Positions 21,300 to 29,730 are shown, counted from the first letter of the stretch. The stretch is DNA of 64,000 nt from Gemmatimonadaceae bacterium (GCA_020851035.1 JADZDM010000025.1:124001-188000); one strand, 5' to 3'. Numbers and translations are program-made. Notes: generated by a model not told the origin, from the letters alone.

Positions 21300-22160
21300 A
21301 TGCCGGTGTCCCGCCGTACCAAGCTCGCCTCCGACGAAGGCTCGCTGGACCAGTACCTCAAGGACATCAGTCGCTACCCGCTCATCACCCGCGAGCGGGA
21401 GGCGGAACTGGCGCGCGCCATCCGCACCGGCGACCGCGAGGCGCTCGACACCCTCGTGCGCTCGAACCTGCGCTTCGTGGTGTCGGTTGCCAAGAAGTAC
21501 CAGAACCAGGGCGTCTCGCTCTCCGACCTGATCAACGAGGGCAACCTCGGCCTGATCCGCGCCGCGCAGAAGTTCGACGAGACCAAGGAGATCAAGTTCA
21601 TCTCCTACGCCGTCTGGTGGATCCGGCAGGCCATCCTGCAGGCGCTGGCCGAGCAGAGCCGGATCGTGCGCGTGCCGCTGAACCGCGCCGGCGCGCTGCA
21701 CCGCATCGGCAAGCGGGCCAGCGCCATGGTCCAGGAGCTGGGTCGCGAGGCCACGCACGACGAGATCGCGAAGGACATGTCGCTGCCGCTCGACGAGGTG
21801 TCGCTCACGATGGGCATCGCGCAGGGCCACATCTCCCTCGACTCGCCCGTCACCCCCGGCGAGGACAACCGCCTCAGCGACTACCTCGCCGACACGGAGC
21901 ACCTGTCCCCCGAGGAGGAGATGCACGAGAAGGCGATGCTGGAGACCGTGGTCGCCTCGCTCGGCCGCCTCAAGGAACGTGAGGCGCGCATCCTCCGCAT
22001 GTACTTCGGCCTCGACGAAGCCGAGCCGCTCACACTCGAGGAGATCGGGCTCAAGCTCGGCATCACCCGGGAGCGGGTGCGCCAGATCAAGGAGAAGGCG
22101 CTCAGCCGGCTGCGCCACGTGAGCAACGCCCGCGCACTCGAGAGCTTCTACGTGTCGTGA
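21300..22160 (+). CDS. rpoD: Primary sigma factor RpoD (SigA), short Bacteroidota-like form
   Basis: 286 residues from ATG 21300, with AAGGAG about 12 bases upstream. It lacks region 1.1 and the large non-conserved insert. Region 1.2 begins SLDQYLKDISRYPLITRE. Region 2 has LVRSNLRFVVSVAKKYQNQG, LINEGNLGLIRAAQKFDE and the -10-reading helix FISYAVWWIRQAILQALAEQ. Region 3 starts IVRVPLNRAGAL. Region 4 has LTLEEIGLKLGITRERVRQI. Size and wording closely follow the RpoD of Bacteroidota, whose promoters use a TAnnTTTG element. Given that and the absence of another sigma-A here, it is inferred to be the housekeeping sigma factor. Confidence 0.9.
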   Translation: MPVSRRTKLASDEGSLDQYLKDISRYPLITREREAELARAIRTGDREALDTLVRSNLRFVVSVAKKYQNQGVSLSDLINEGNLGLIRAAQKFDETKEIKFISYAVWWIRQAILQALAEQSRIVRVPLNRAGALHRIGKRASAMVQELGREATHDEIAKDMSLPLDEVSLTMGIAQGHISLDSPVTPGEDNRLSDYLADTEHLSPEEEMHEKAMLETVVASLGRLKEREARILRMYFGLDEAEPLTLEEIGLKLGITRERVRQIKEKALSRLRHVSNARALESFYVS

Positions 22161-22199
22161 CGCGCGCGGCGCCGCAGGCCGCGGTGCGCGGAGGGCGGC

Positions 22200-23159
22200 T
22201 CAGCCGCCGGCCGGCCCCTGCCGCCCGAAGTCGGCGGCCGAGGTGTCCTGCCCCTGCTCGACGATCGACCGACGGATGGCGCGCGTGCGGCTGAAGAAGG
22301 CGAACAGGCCGTCGCCGTCGCCGGTCCGGATCATCCCCTGCAGCGCGTCGAGGTCGCTGGTGAAGCGCTCGAGCATCTCCAGCACGGCGTCCCGGTTGTG
22401 CAGGAAGATGTCCCGCCACATCACCGGGTCCGACGACGCGATGCGCGTGAAGTCGCGGAACCCCGAGGCCGAGAACTTGATCACCTCGGAACGCGTCTCG
22501 TCGCCGAAGTCGTCGGCGGTGCCCACGATGTTGTAGGCGATCATGTGCGGCAGGTGGCTGGTGAGGGCCAGCACGCGGTCGTGATGCTCCGGTGCCATGG
22601 TCGCGACGCGCGCGCCGAGTCGGTGCCAGAACCCGGCGACCAGTGCCACCGCACCCTCCTCCGCGCCGTCAGCGGGCGTGAGGATGCACCAGCGGTTCCG
22701 GAACAGGGTGGCCAGGCCGGCGTCGGGCCCGGAGAACTCGGTGCCGGCGATCGGGTGGGCCGGGACGAAGGCCACACCCGGGGGCAGGTGCGGCGTCACC
22801 TGCGCCACCACCGACGACTTCACCGACCCGGTGTCCGACACGACCGTGCCGGCCTCGAGGTATGGGGCGATCGCCGCCGCGGCGGCACCGCTGGCGCCCA
22901 CGGGCACGCAGAGGATGACCAGGTCCGCGCGGTGCAGGGCCGCGGCGATGTCGCCGTCGGCCACGTCGGCCAGGTCCAGCGCCCTGACGCGCGCCATCAC
23001 CGCGTCCGAGCTGTCGAGCGCGACGATCGTGTGCGCCGCGCCGCTCGCACGTGCGGCGAGCGCGATGGAGGCGCCGATCAGGCCCATCCCCACCAGCACG
23101 AGCTTCCCGGGTGTCGGTGGTGCGGCCAGCGGTGACTCGGCCAGCGGTGACTCGGCCAT
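22200..23159 (-). CDS. tyrA: Prephenate dehydrogenase
   Basis: 319 residues. The N-terminal Rossmann domain has LVLVGMGLIGASIALAAR, then LVILCVPVGA and VVSDTGSVKSSVV. The active-site segment is VPAHPIAGTEFSGPDAG, and the C-terminal helical domain has ALTSHLPHMIAYNIVG with the conserved paired histidines. It converts prephenate (or arogenate) towards tyrosine with NAD(P)+. There is no fused chorismate mutase or ACT domain. The first 12 residues contain a perfect repeat (AESPL twice) from a 15-base tandem duplication. It is convergent with rpoD and divergent from yajQ. Confidence 0.9.
   Translation of the reverse strand: MAESPLAESPLAAPPTPGKLVLVGMGLIGASIALAARASGAAHTIVALDSSDAVMARVRALDLADVADGDIAAALHRADLVILCVPVGASGAAAAAIAPYLEAGTVVSDTGSVKSSVVAQVTPHLPPGVAFVPAHPIAGTEFSGPDAGLATLFRNRWCILTPADGAEEGAVALVAGFWHRLGARVATMAPEHHDRVLALTSHLPHMIAYNIVGTADDFGDETRSEVIKFSASGFRDFTRIASSDPVMWRDIFLHNRDAVLEMLERFTSDLDALQGMIRTGDGDGLFAFFSRTRAIRRSIVEQGQDTSAADFGRQGPAGG
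23125..23154 (-). repeat. 15-base tandem duplication at the tyrA 5' end
   Basis: Two identical 15-base copies (23125-23139 and 23140-23154) encode the duplicated AESPL at the TyrA N-terminus. The duplication keeps the frame. Confidence 0.8.
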
Positions 23160-23249
23160 CGGTGCGGTGGAGTGGCAGGTGGGTACGGCGACGGGCCGGA
23201 GCCGGTAGTCTACTGCGGACGCGCCGCCGCGTACACGCTGCGATTTCCG

Positions 23250-23257
23250 TATCTTTG
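23250..23257 (+). promoter_or_regulatory. TATCTTTG promoter box (Bacteroidota-like -7 element)
   Basis: Exact TAnnTTTG octamer 57 bases before the yajQ ATG, identical to the box before the aldehyde dehydrogenase at 18705. Confidence 0.5.
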
Positions 23258-23314
23258 TGTCCTGCCCCGCACGGCGGGGGCACCGTCACACCACGACCCC
23301 GGATGGGCACCCAC

Positions 23315-23815
23315 ATGGCCGAAACCAATTCATTCGACGTCACCACCAGCGTCGACCTGCAGGAGGTCGACAACGCCGTCAACCAGGCGAAGAAGGAGGT
23401 GGGACAGCGCTACGACTTCAAGGGCGTGATGGCCGAGATCGAGTTCAGCCGCGCCGAGTCGAAGATCGAGCTCAAGAGCAACAGCGACATGCACATGGAG
23501 TCGATGTTCGATGTGCTGCAGGCGAAGCTCATCAAGCGCGGCGTGCCGGTGAAGAACCTCGACGTCGGCGACGTCAAGCCGATGGGCGGCGACACGCTGA
23601 TGCGCACCATCAACCTGAAGATGAACCTCGACGGCGACACCGCGAAGAAGGTCGCCGCCGCGATCAAGGCCGCGAAGCTCAAGAAGGTGCAGGCCGCGAT
23701 CCAGGGGGACCAGGTGCGCGTGACGTCGCCCTCGCGGGACGACCTGCAGGAGGCCATCGCCCTGCTGCGCAAGGAGGACTTCGGGGTCGAGCTGCAGTTC
23801 GGCAACTTCCGGTGA
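23315..23815 (+). CDS. YajQ family nucleotide-binding protein
   Basis: 166 residues from ATG 23315 (MAETNSFDVTT); an in-frame ATG at 23303 would add four residues. The whole sequence fits YajQ (UPF0234): VDLQEVDNAVNQAKKEVGQRYDFKG near the start, then IELKSNSDMHMESMFDVLQAKLIKRG, and KLKKVQAAIQGDQVRVTSPSRDDLQ near the end. Family members bind nucleotides or RNA, and in some bacteria cyclic di-GMP. Its stop overlaps the GTG of the next gene, so the PLP enzyme is probably translationally coupled. Confidence 0.92.
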   Translation: MAETNSFDVTTSVDLQEVDNAVNQAKKEVGQRYDFKGVMAEIEFSRAESKIELKSNSDMHMESMFDVLQAKLIKRGVPVKNLDVGDVKPMGGDTLMRTINLKMNLDGDTAKKVAAAIKAAKLKKVQAAIQGDQVRVTSPSRDDLQEAIALLRKEDFGVELQFGNFR

Positions 23816-24789
23816 GCCTCGTCGAGGCACGCCGGCTCACGCCGGAGGGCATCGCCCGTGCGGCCGCTGGGATCAGTCCCGTCTTCACCCACACGCCGCT
23901 GGTGCGGCACGACGATGTCGATGCCTGGCTCGGCGCGCGGGTGATGGCGAAGGTCGAGACGCTCGGACCGCTGCGGTCGTTCAAGGGACGCGGCGGCGAC
24001 TGGTTCATGCGGCAGCGCCACTCCACGGATGCGGTGTGCGCCGCGTCGGCCGGCAACTTCGGCCAGGCCCTGGCGTATGCCGCACGCGAGGCGGGTGCCC
24101 ACTGCACCATGTTCGCGTCGGTGCACGCCAGCCCGCTGAAGGTCGCGCGGATGCGCGCGCTGGGCGCGAACGTCATTCAGCGCGGCGCCGACTTCGATGC
24201 CGCCAAGGACGCCGCGCGCGACTACGCGCGCGAGCACGGCATCGAGTTCGTGGAGGATGGCAAGGCGCTCGCGATCACCGAGGGGGCGGGCAGCATCGGT
24301 GTCGAGATCGCGAACGCCACCACGCTCGACACGCTGCTGGTGCCGCTCGGCAACGGCGCGCTGCTGGCCGGCGTGGCGACGTGGATGAAGCATGTGTCGC
24401 CCGCCACCCGCATCGTGGGCGTGGTGGCGGCGGGTGCGCCAAGCATGCTGCGGGCGCTGACGGGCATCCAGGTGGACCACACCGTGCCGGTGCAGACCAT
24501 CGCGGACGGCATCGCGGTGCGGGTGCCGGTGGAGGAGGCCGTGGACGACCTGCGCGGCCTGTTCGACGACCTGGTGGCGGTGGAGGAGGGGGCCATCACG
24601 GCAGCGATGCGTGGGTTGCTGTCCCACCTGGGCCTGGTCGTCGAGCCGGCGGGCGCGGTGGGCGTCGCCGTGCTCGTGTCGGCGCCGCACGGCACCTATG
24701 GGGAGCGCGTGGGCACCATCCTGTGCGGTGGCAACGCCACGCTGGAGCAGCTGCACGCGTGGGATGTGCTGGCGCTGCCGGTGGGGTAG
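23812..24789 (+). CDS. Threonine/serine dehydratase-like PLP enzyme
   Basis: 325 residues from a GTG overlapping the yajQ stop by four bases. Fold type II PLP enzyme: the Schiff-base Lys is Lys58 in LRSFKGRGG, and the substrate loop is SAGNFGQALAYAA. At the position of the usual tetraglycine phosphate-binding loop the protein reads VPLGNGALLAGVATW. A C-terminal ILCGGNAT follows. There is no ACT regulatory domain, so it is closer in size to catabolic threonine dehydratases and serine racemases than to long biosynthetic IlvA. The LGNGAL loop is unusual and leaves the substrate open. Confidence 0.75.
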   Translation: MSLVEARRLTPEGIARAAAGISPVFTHTPLVRHDDVDAWLGARVMAKVETLGPLRSFKGRGGDWFMRQRHSTDAVCAASAGNFGQALAYAAREAGAHCTMFASVHASPLKVARMRALGANVIQRGADFDAAKDAARDYAREHGIEFVEDGKALAITEGAGSIGVEIANATTLDTLLVPLGNGALLAGVATWMKHVSPATRIVGVVAAGAPSMLRALTGIQVDHTVPVQTIADGIAVRVPVEEAVDDLRGLFDDLVAVEEGAITAAMRGLLSHLGLVVEPAGAVGVAVLVSAPHGTYGERVGTILCGGNATLEQLHAWDVLALPVG

Positions 24790-24799
24790 GCGCCGCCCC

Positions 24800-24852
24800 G
24801 TTCAAGGGGACGGGGATCTTGAACGCGAGGGAGTTCAAGGGGACGGGGATCC
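24800..24852 (+). repeat. Two units of the palindromic REP-like repeat
   Basis: The first unit (24800-24824) has the full inverted arms GTTCAAG and CTTGAAC around an 11-base centre, followed by a GCGA-type spacer. The second (24833-24852) has the left arm and centre but loses the right arm. They begin 10 bases after the stop of the PLP enzyme. They belong to the same family as the arrays at 38.6, 39.7 and 62.2 kb. Confidence 0.85.
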
Positions 24853-24944
24853 GGAAGGGCCGCTGTGACCGAGCCACGGGACGCGTGGTAGGCGCTCCGT
24901 CACCTCGTACCAGTCCGCCGCCACCTCGCACACCCGGGGCACTC

Positions 24945-25868
24945 ATGTCGAGTCCGTTCGTCAGCTTCTCGCCGATCCTCGCACTCGTCGGGGCATTGCT
25001 CCTGGACGGCGCTGCCGGCCCGCTGTCGCCGCCGGATGCGCCGGCCCCGGACGCTCGCGCCGTCGAGGTGCAGCGGATCCGCGCCCACTTCGACAGTGTG
25101 CTCACCGAGCTGCCGTCGCACGACCTCTCGGCACGCTCGCCGGCGCAGCGGGCCAGTCGCGACCGGCTGCTCGGTACCCTGCGCGCGTATCGCGATGCCG
25201 GTGCCTTCCCGCACAACTACGACTTCCCGGATCGGCCGACGCCGTACTTCATCGACCGGAAGACCGGCGTCCTCTGCGCCGTCGCGCACCTGCTCGCCTC
25301 CACCGGGCGCCGTGACATCGTCGATCGCGTGGCCGCGGCGGACAACAACGTGTGGGTGCCGCAGCTCGCGGGTGACACGGCGTTCGTGCACTGGTTGTCG
25401 GACAACGGCCTGACGCTGGCCGAGGCCGCGCGCATCCAGGTGCCGTACATGGGGCCGACGCCGGATGTCGGGCCGGCCATCCAGAACGATCGTGGCTCAG
25501 CGTACGTGATCGGTTCAGCCGCGGCGATCGGTGGCAGCATCGCCACGTCGCTCTGGTCCACGCGCGGCAACGCCGATGGGCACCGCGGCCTGAGCAACAT
25601 CGCCGGGTTCGGGGTGAGCGCGGCCAGCCTCGGCCTGGTGGTCGCTGGCGCCTTCGATCGCGCGGCGCCGCGACCGGCGGTGACGGCGTCGCTGCTGGCG
25701 GCGGGGATGAGCGCATACTTCTCCACCCGCGGCCTGCTGCGACACAGCGCGTATCGCACGGCGCAGCGGGACGCCGCACGACGGGCGCCGGTGGGTGCCT
25801 CGATTGCGCCGATCCTGCCGGTGGCGGGGGTGAGCGGTTCCGGACTGGCGGTGCGGCTGACCTTCTGA
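24945..25868 (+). CDS. Secreted or membrane protein of unknown function
   Basis: 307 residues from ATG 24945, giving a signal-like N-terminus (SFSPILALVGALLLDGAAG). The middle part has a distinctive run: FPHNYDFPDRPTPYFIDRKT, then GVLCAVAHLLASTGR, VAAADNNVWVPQL and WLSDNGLTLAEAARIQVPYM. The last 130 residues are glycine- and alanine-rich with two or three weak hydrophobic segments (AAAIGGSIATSLW, GVSAASLGLVVAGAF). The Cys-x-x-x-His and PHNYDFP motifs look conserved-domain-like, but no family was recognised. The open frame continues far upstream as a shadow of the PLP gene. Confidence 0.6.
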   Translation: MSSPFVSFSPILALVGALLLDGAAGPLSPPDAPAPDARAVEVQRIRAHFDSVLTELPSHDLSARSPAQRASRDRLLGTLRAYRDAGAFPHNYDFPDRPTPYFIDRKTGVLCAVAHLLASTGRRDIVDRVAAADNNVWVPQLAGDTAFVHWLSDNGLTLAEAARIQVPYMGPTPDVGPAIQNDRGSAYVIGSAAAIGGSIATSLWSTRGNADGHRGLSNIAGFGVSAASLGLVVAGAFDRAAPRPAVTASLLAAGMSAYFSTRGLLRHSAYRTAQRDAARRAPVGASIAPILPVAGVSGSGLAVRLTF

Positions 25869-25910
25869 CGCGGGGCACTCGGTGGGAGTGTCGCTGCGGC
25901 GACGGCCACC

Positions 25911-25940
25911 TCCCGCCACCGACCCTCCCGCCACCGACCC
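25911..25940 (+). repeat. 15-base tandem duplication
   Basis: Two perfect 15-base copies in the leader of the esterase gene, upstream of the possible promoter box at 25963. Confidence 0.75.
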
Positions 25941-25962
25941 TCGCGCTGCCGTGCGCCGGACG

Positions 25963-25970
25963 TACTCTTG
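25963..25970 (+). promoter_or_regulatory. Possible -7 box, TACTCTTG
   Basis: Seven of eight positions match TAnnTTTG, 32 bases before the esterase ATG at 26003. Confidence 0.35.
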
Positions 25971-26002
25971 TCACGAGAGCCGTTCGCCGCCCCGCATCCG
26001 TG

Positions 26003-27721
26003 ATGCCCATGTTGCCGATCCGCCTGCTGCTCGCCCGTTCGTTCGCCATCAGCGCGCTGGCGCTGTCGCCGCTGACCGCACAGGTCCGCGTGACCCTCGC
26101 CAGCGGTGCGGCAACGCCCATGGATGGCCGGCTGCTGCTGATGATCAGCACCGACTCCACCGCCGAGCCGCGCTTCCAGATCAGCGACGGCCCGCGGACC
26201 CAGCTGCTCTTCGGCAGCGACGTGACCGGCTGGGCACGCGGTTCCGCGCGCACCATCGACGTCCGCGCGAACGGCTACCCGCTGCCGTCGCTGCGCGCCG
26301 TGCCGCCGGGTCGCTACTGGGTGCAGGCGGTGTTCAACGTGTACCAGACCTATCGCCGCGCCGACGGGCATGTCGTGTCGCTGCCGCCGGATCGCGGTGA
26401 AGGGCAGCAGTGGAACACCAAGCCCGGCAACCGCTACAGCACACCACGCTGGGTGACATGGAATGGCCGCAGCGTCGTGCCACTCACGCTCGACCAGGTG
26501 ATCCCCGAGATCACGCCGCCGAAGGACACGAAGTACGTGCGCCACGAGCGCATCCGCAGTGAGCTGCTGTCGAAGTTCTGGGGCACCGATGTCTACATCG
26601 GCGCGCATGTGCTGCTGCCCGAGGGATTCGACACGCATCCCGAGGCGCGCTATCCGCTGGTGGTGTACCACGGCCATTTCCCGGCCGACCTGGGCGGCTT
26701 CCGCCCCGAGCCACCGGACACGACGCTGAAGCCCGACTACAGCGATCGCTTCCGGCTCACCGGCTACAACCGCATCCAGCAGCAGCTCGCACACCAGTTC
26801 TACAAGGACTGGACCGCGCCGGGATTCCCGCGCGTCCTCATGATCGAGATCCAGCATCCCACGCCGTACTACGACGACAGCTACGCCGTGAACAGCGCCG
26901 CACAGGGGCCGTACGGTGATGCGATCGTGCGCGAACTCATCCCATTCATCGAGCGGAAGTACCGCGGCATCGGCCAGGGCTACGCGCGCTTCACGTACGG
27001 CGGCAGCACCGGGGGCTGGGAGGCGATGGCGTCGCAGGTGTTCTATCCGACCGAGTTCAATGGCGCGTGGGCGGCCTGTCCCGACCCGATCGACTTCCGA
27101 GCCTACACCGTCGTCAACCTCTACGCCGACACCAACGCGTACATGCTCGACAGCCGCTGGAAGCGCACGGCGCGCAGCGGCCAGCAGGACTACCTCGGCC
27201 GTCCGACCGCCACCCTGCAGGAGATCGCGCAGCACGAGATGGCGGTGGCCAGTAAGGGACGCTCCGGCGGCCAGTGGGACATCTGGCAGGCCACCTTCTC
27301 CCCGCTCGGCGCCGACGGCTACCCGAAGCCCATCTGGGACCGCCAGACCGGCCGCATCGACCGCAGCGTGGCCGACTACTGGCGCGAGCACTTCGACCTC
27401 ACGCACATCGTGAAGCGTGACTGGAACACGCTCGGCCCGGTGTTGCGTGGAAAGCTGCACATCTACGTCGGCGACATGGACAACTACTACCTGCAGAACG
27501 CCGTCTACCTCGCGCAGCGCGACTTCGCGGCGCTGCAGAACCCGCTGGCCGAGGTGGAGTTCGCATACGGCGACCGCGCCGAGCATTGCTGGAACGGCGA
27601 TCCCACGCGGCCGAATGCCGAGTCGCGGCTGCGGTATCACCAGATGTTCATCCCTCGGATCATGTCGCAGATCCGGAAGCATCATCCGGCGGATGTGGAC
27701 ACGCTGAGCTGGCGGTACTGA
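26003..27721 (+). CDS. Secreted alpha/beta-hydrolase, putative esterase (enterochelin esterase-like)
   Basis: 572 residues from ATG 26003 (GTG 26000 adjoins it). A signal peptide (LLARSFAISALALSPLTAQ) is followed by a beta-sandwich-like N-terminal region of about 180 residues and then an esterase domain. Its landmarks are YPLVVYHGHFP, the nucleophile elbow YGGSTGGWEAM with Ser335, LHIYVGDMDNYYLQN for the acid, and AYGDRAEHCWNGD with the likely catalytic His. The N-domain plus esterase layout resembles Fes/IroD-type or S-formyl-hydrolase-like proteins. The real substrate is unknown. It stands alone, with the minus-strand carboxypeptidase-like gene convergent downstream. Confidence 0.72.
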   Translation: MPMLPIRLLLARSFAISALALSPLTAQVRVTLASGAATPMDGRLLLMISTDSTAEPRFQISDGPRTQLLFGSDVTGWARGSARTIDVRANGYPLPSLRAVPPGRYWVQAVFNVYQTYRRADGHVVSLPPDRGEGQQWNTKPGNRYSTPRWVTWNGRSVVPLTLDQVIPEITPPKDTKYVRHERIRSELLSKFWGTDVYIGAHVLLPEGFDTHPEARYPLVVYHGHFPADLGGFRPEPPDTTLKPDYSDRFRLTGYNRIQQQLAHQFYKDWTAPGFPRVLMIEIQHPTPYYDDSYAVNSAAQGPYGDAIVRELIPFIERKYRGIGQGYARFTYGGSTGGWEAMASQVFYPTEFNGAWAACPDPIDFRAYTVVNLYADTNAYMLDSRWKRTARSGQQDYLGRPTATLQEIAQHEMAVASKGRSGGQWDIWQATFSPLGADGYPKPIWDRQTGRIDRSVADYWREHFDLTHIVKRDWNTLGPVLRGKLHIYVGDMDNYYLQNAVYLAQRDFAALQNPLAEVEFAYGDRAEHCWNGDPTRPNAESRLRYHQMFIPRIMSQIRKHHPADVDTLSWRY

Positions 27722-27795
27722 GCGGTGTCGGGGGGGGGACGGGCGGCGTTCCGGGTCCCCGTCCGCTCGAACCCCGGTCGGCGACCGTCAGGCGC

Positions 27796-28611
27796 CTACT
27801 TCGTCCAGATCAGGATCACCGCGCACGCATCATCCAGGTACTCCCCCGGAATCTTCGACGGACCGACGTACACCTCCATCAACTGGATGCTGGCCACGGT
27901 GATGTCCTTCAGCACCGTCGCCGCATCGATGTTGTTCCCGTTGCCGCCCTCCACGGCATGGTGACGCGAACTGGTCGGGTTCTGGCTCTCGTCGGACCCG
28001 TCGCCGGTGCGTGTGAAGTTGTACTTCGTCCAGCGATTGCCGTCGACCCAGACCTGTACCTTCTGGTCGTTGGAGAGCTCACGACAGCGCGCGAACTCCA
28101 CGCCACGATCCGTGACGCGTGCACCGGGGACCAGCGCGAGGACGTCGAGCACCTGCAGGACGCCGAGGCTGTCGATGCGCTCCCGCGTGAAGTACCGCCC
28201 GGTGCCGCGCGCCAGTCGCTTGTATGGATCAGCGAAGCGTGCGGGATAGGTGACCTGCTGCCCGCTGACGGTGATCGTCGCCATCCGTTCCGCGGTGGGC
28301 TGCAGCGCAACCGTGAGCTGCAGCGACTGGCCAGCGGCGAGCATGACGCGCTGCATTGCCGGTTCCACGCCAAGGCGCCGCAGCCGGAGCACGTGTTCAC
28401 CGGCGGCCAGGCCGCTCAGGCGAAATCCACCGCTCGAATCACTGCGCGTGGCGTGCCCGCCCGGCTCGAGCGTGATCTCGACGTCGGCCAGCCACGCTGC
28501 GGTGTCGCCGATGACGTGCACGCGACCGGCGATGGCCGCCGTCTGCGCGGACAGCAGGGGAGCCCAGCTCAGCAGCAGGGCTGCCAGGCGTGCCAGGATG
28601 CCTGTTGACAT
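27796..28611 (-). CDS. Secreted carboxypeptidase-regulatory-like protein with a TonB-plug-like domain
   Basis: 271 residues from ATG 28611, chosen because GGGAGG lies six bases upstream and a signal peptide follows (ILARLAALLLSWAPLLSAQ). Residues about 25-110 form a CarboxypepD_reg-like sandwich (IAGRVHVIGDTAAWLADVEI, GGFRLSGLAAGEHVLRLRRLG). The rest resembles an isolated plug region (VLQVLDVLALVPGARVTDRG, IASIQLMEVYVGPSKIPGEY-like wording near the C-terminus) without any barrel. Such stand-alone plug proteins are seen in Gemmatimonadota-like genomes; the function is unknown. The stop lies inside the gap after the esterase. Confidence 0.65.
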   Translation of the reverse strand: MSTGILARLAALLLSWAPLLSAQTAAIAGRVHVIGDTAAWLADVEITLEPGGHATRSDSSGGFRLSGLAAGEHVLRLRRLGVEPAMQRVMLAAGQSLQLTVALQPTAERMATITVSGQQVTYPARFADPYKRLARGTGRYFTRERIDSLGVLQVLDVLALVPGARVTDRGVEFARCRELSNDQKVQVWVDGNRWTKYNFTRTGDGSDESQNPTSSRHHAVEGGNGNNIDAATVLKDITVASIQLMEVYVGPSKIPGEYLDDACAVILIWTK

Positions 28612-28676
28612 CACTGCCTCCCGTGAGGAATCCCACTTCGTTTCGCGTTCCATGTTGCCACGTGGGCACGCGGTTG

Positions 28677-29630
28677 TCACCCCAGCGACAACACCCTCAG
28701 CCGCAGCTCCCACTCCTGCCGGTGCATCGCCCGTCCGTACCCCACGTGCGGCGACTCCCCCGTGTGGTTGAAGCCGGCCCCGTGCACCAGCAGCCGCGCC
28801 GTCTTCATCGGGTCGAAGAGCTCCACCCGCAGCGTCGCATACCCCGCCCGCGTCGCGAACTGGATCGCCTCAGCGATCAGCCGCCGCCCGATGCCGATGC
28901 CACGCGCCTGGCTCTCCACGTGCAGCAGCGACAGCCGCGCCACCTTCGCATCCGCCCGCTCCACCAGCACCCAGCCTACCACCACCCCGTCGCGCTCCGC
29001 CACCCAGGCGCAGTCACGCTCCGCGTCGAACTGCGACAGGAACGCGGCCGACTTCTCCAGCCGCGCGATCTCATAGGCCGCGTTGAACTCGAACTCCTCC
29101 ATGACGGACGCGATCGTGCGCTGCGTCACGTACGCGATGTCGCCCGGGCGGTGCGGGCGCAACAGCCAGGGCGCGGGATCACGCGCCGGCACGTCGGTGC
29201 CGAACGCCCCTTCGATGCGCTCCATGGCATCGAGCAGCGGCGCATGGATGTGCGTGGGCAGCGTCCGCACGAGCGCCGCGTACCGCGCCGTGGTGATGGC
29301 CTCGATCGTCCGGACCTCGGCACGGCCCGCCTCGGTCAGCGACAGGGGCTGCTGGCGGCTGTCACTGGCGTCGGCGGACTTTGCGACGATCCCCGTCTGC
29401 TCCAGCCGGCGGATCACCCGGCTCAGGTAGCCCGCATCCAGGCCAAGGCCGCGACTGAGCGCCGTCACCGTCCGCGCCTCACTCGCGGCAAGCTCCGTCA
29501 GCACCCGAATCTCGGTGGCGGAGTAGCTGCTGCCGGCCGGGCCCGCTTCCAGCGCGCTCAGGCGCTGCCCGAAGAACCGGGTGAAGCGGCGGATGGCGGC
29601 AATCTTCTGTTCGAGGCCAAGCTGGCTCAT
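28677..29630 (-). CDS. MarR-type regulator fused to a GNAT acetyltransferase
   Basis: 317 residues. The N-terminal 150 residues are a MarR winged helix: SSYSATEIRVLTELAASEAR, recognition helix region LDAGYLSRVIRRLEQTGIV, and the wing SDSRQQPLSLTEAGRAEV. The C-terminal half is a GNAT domain with VAERDGVVVGWVLVERAD, the acetyl-CoA loop QARGIGIGRRLIAEAIQFA and a terminal HTGESPHVGYGRAMHRQEW. MarR-GNAT fusions are a known bifunctional architecture. The target genes and acceptor are unknown. It is divergent from rimO, 112 bases away, and may autoregulate from that AT-richer gap. Confidence 0.88.
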   Translation of the reverse strand: MSQLGLEQKIAAIRRFTRFFGQRLSALEAGPAGSSYSATEIRVLTELAASEARTVTALSRGLGLDAGYLSRVIRRLEQTGIVAKSADASDSRQQPLSLTEAGRAEVRTIEAITTARYAALVRTLPTHIHAPLLDAMERIEGAFGTDVPARDPAPWLLRPHRPGDIAYVTQRTIASVMEEFEFNAAYEIARLEKSAAFLSQFDAERDCAWVAERDGVVVGWVLVERADAKVARLSLLHVESQARGIGIGRRLIAEAIQFATRAGYATLRVELFDPMKTARLLVHGAGFNHTGESPHVGYGRAMHRQEWELRLRVLSLG

Positions 29631-29730
29631 GCGCGCGAGAGCGGGAGTTTGTTGCCGGTGGCACGTGAATATATGCCTGCGGCTCGCATCGTTCTGACGC
29701 CCGTTCGCTTCCGGCCAACCCCGGCGCCGG

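Noticed and set aside
22194-22208. Terminator between rpoD and tyrA
   Set aside because: GGCGGC and GCCGCC with a 3-base loop sit across the tyrA stop codon; six GC pairs arise readily in this composition and no T-run is present.
25217-27685. 822-residue open frame on the minus strand
   Set aside because: Antisense to the secreted unknown protein and the esterase; no motif or start signal.
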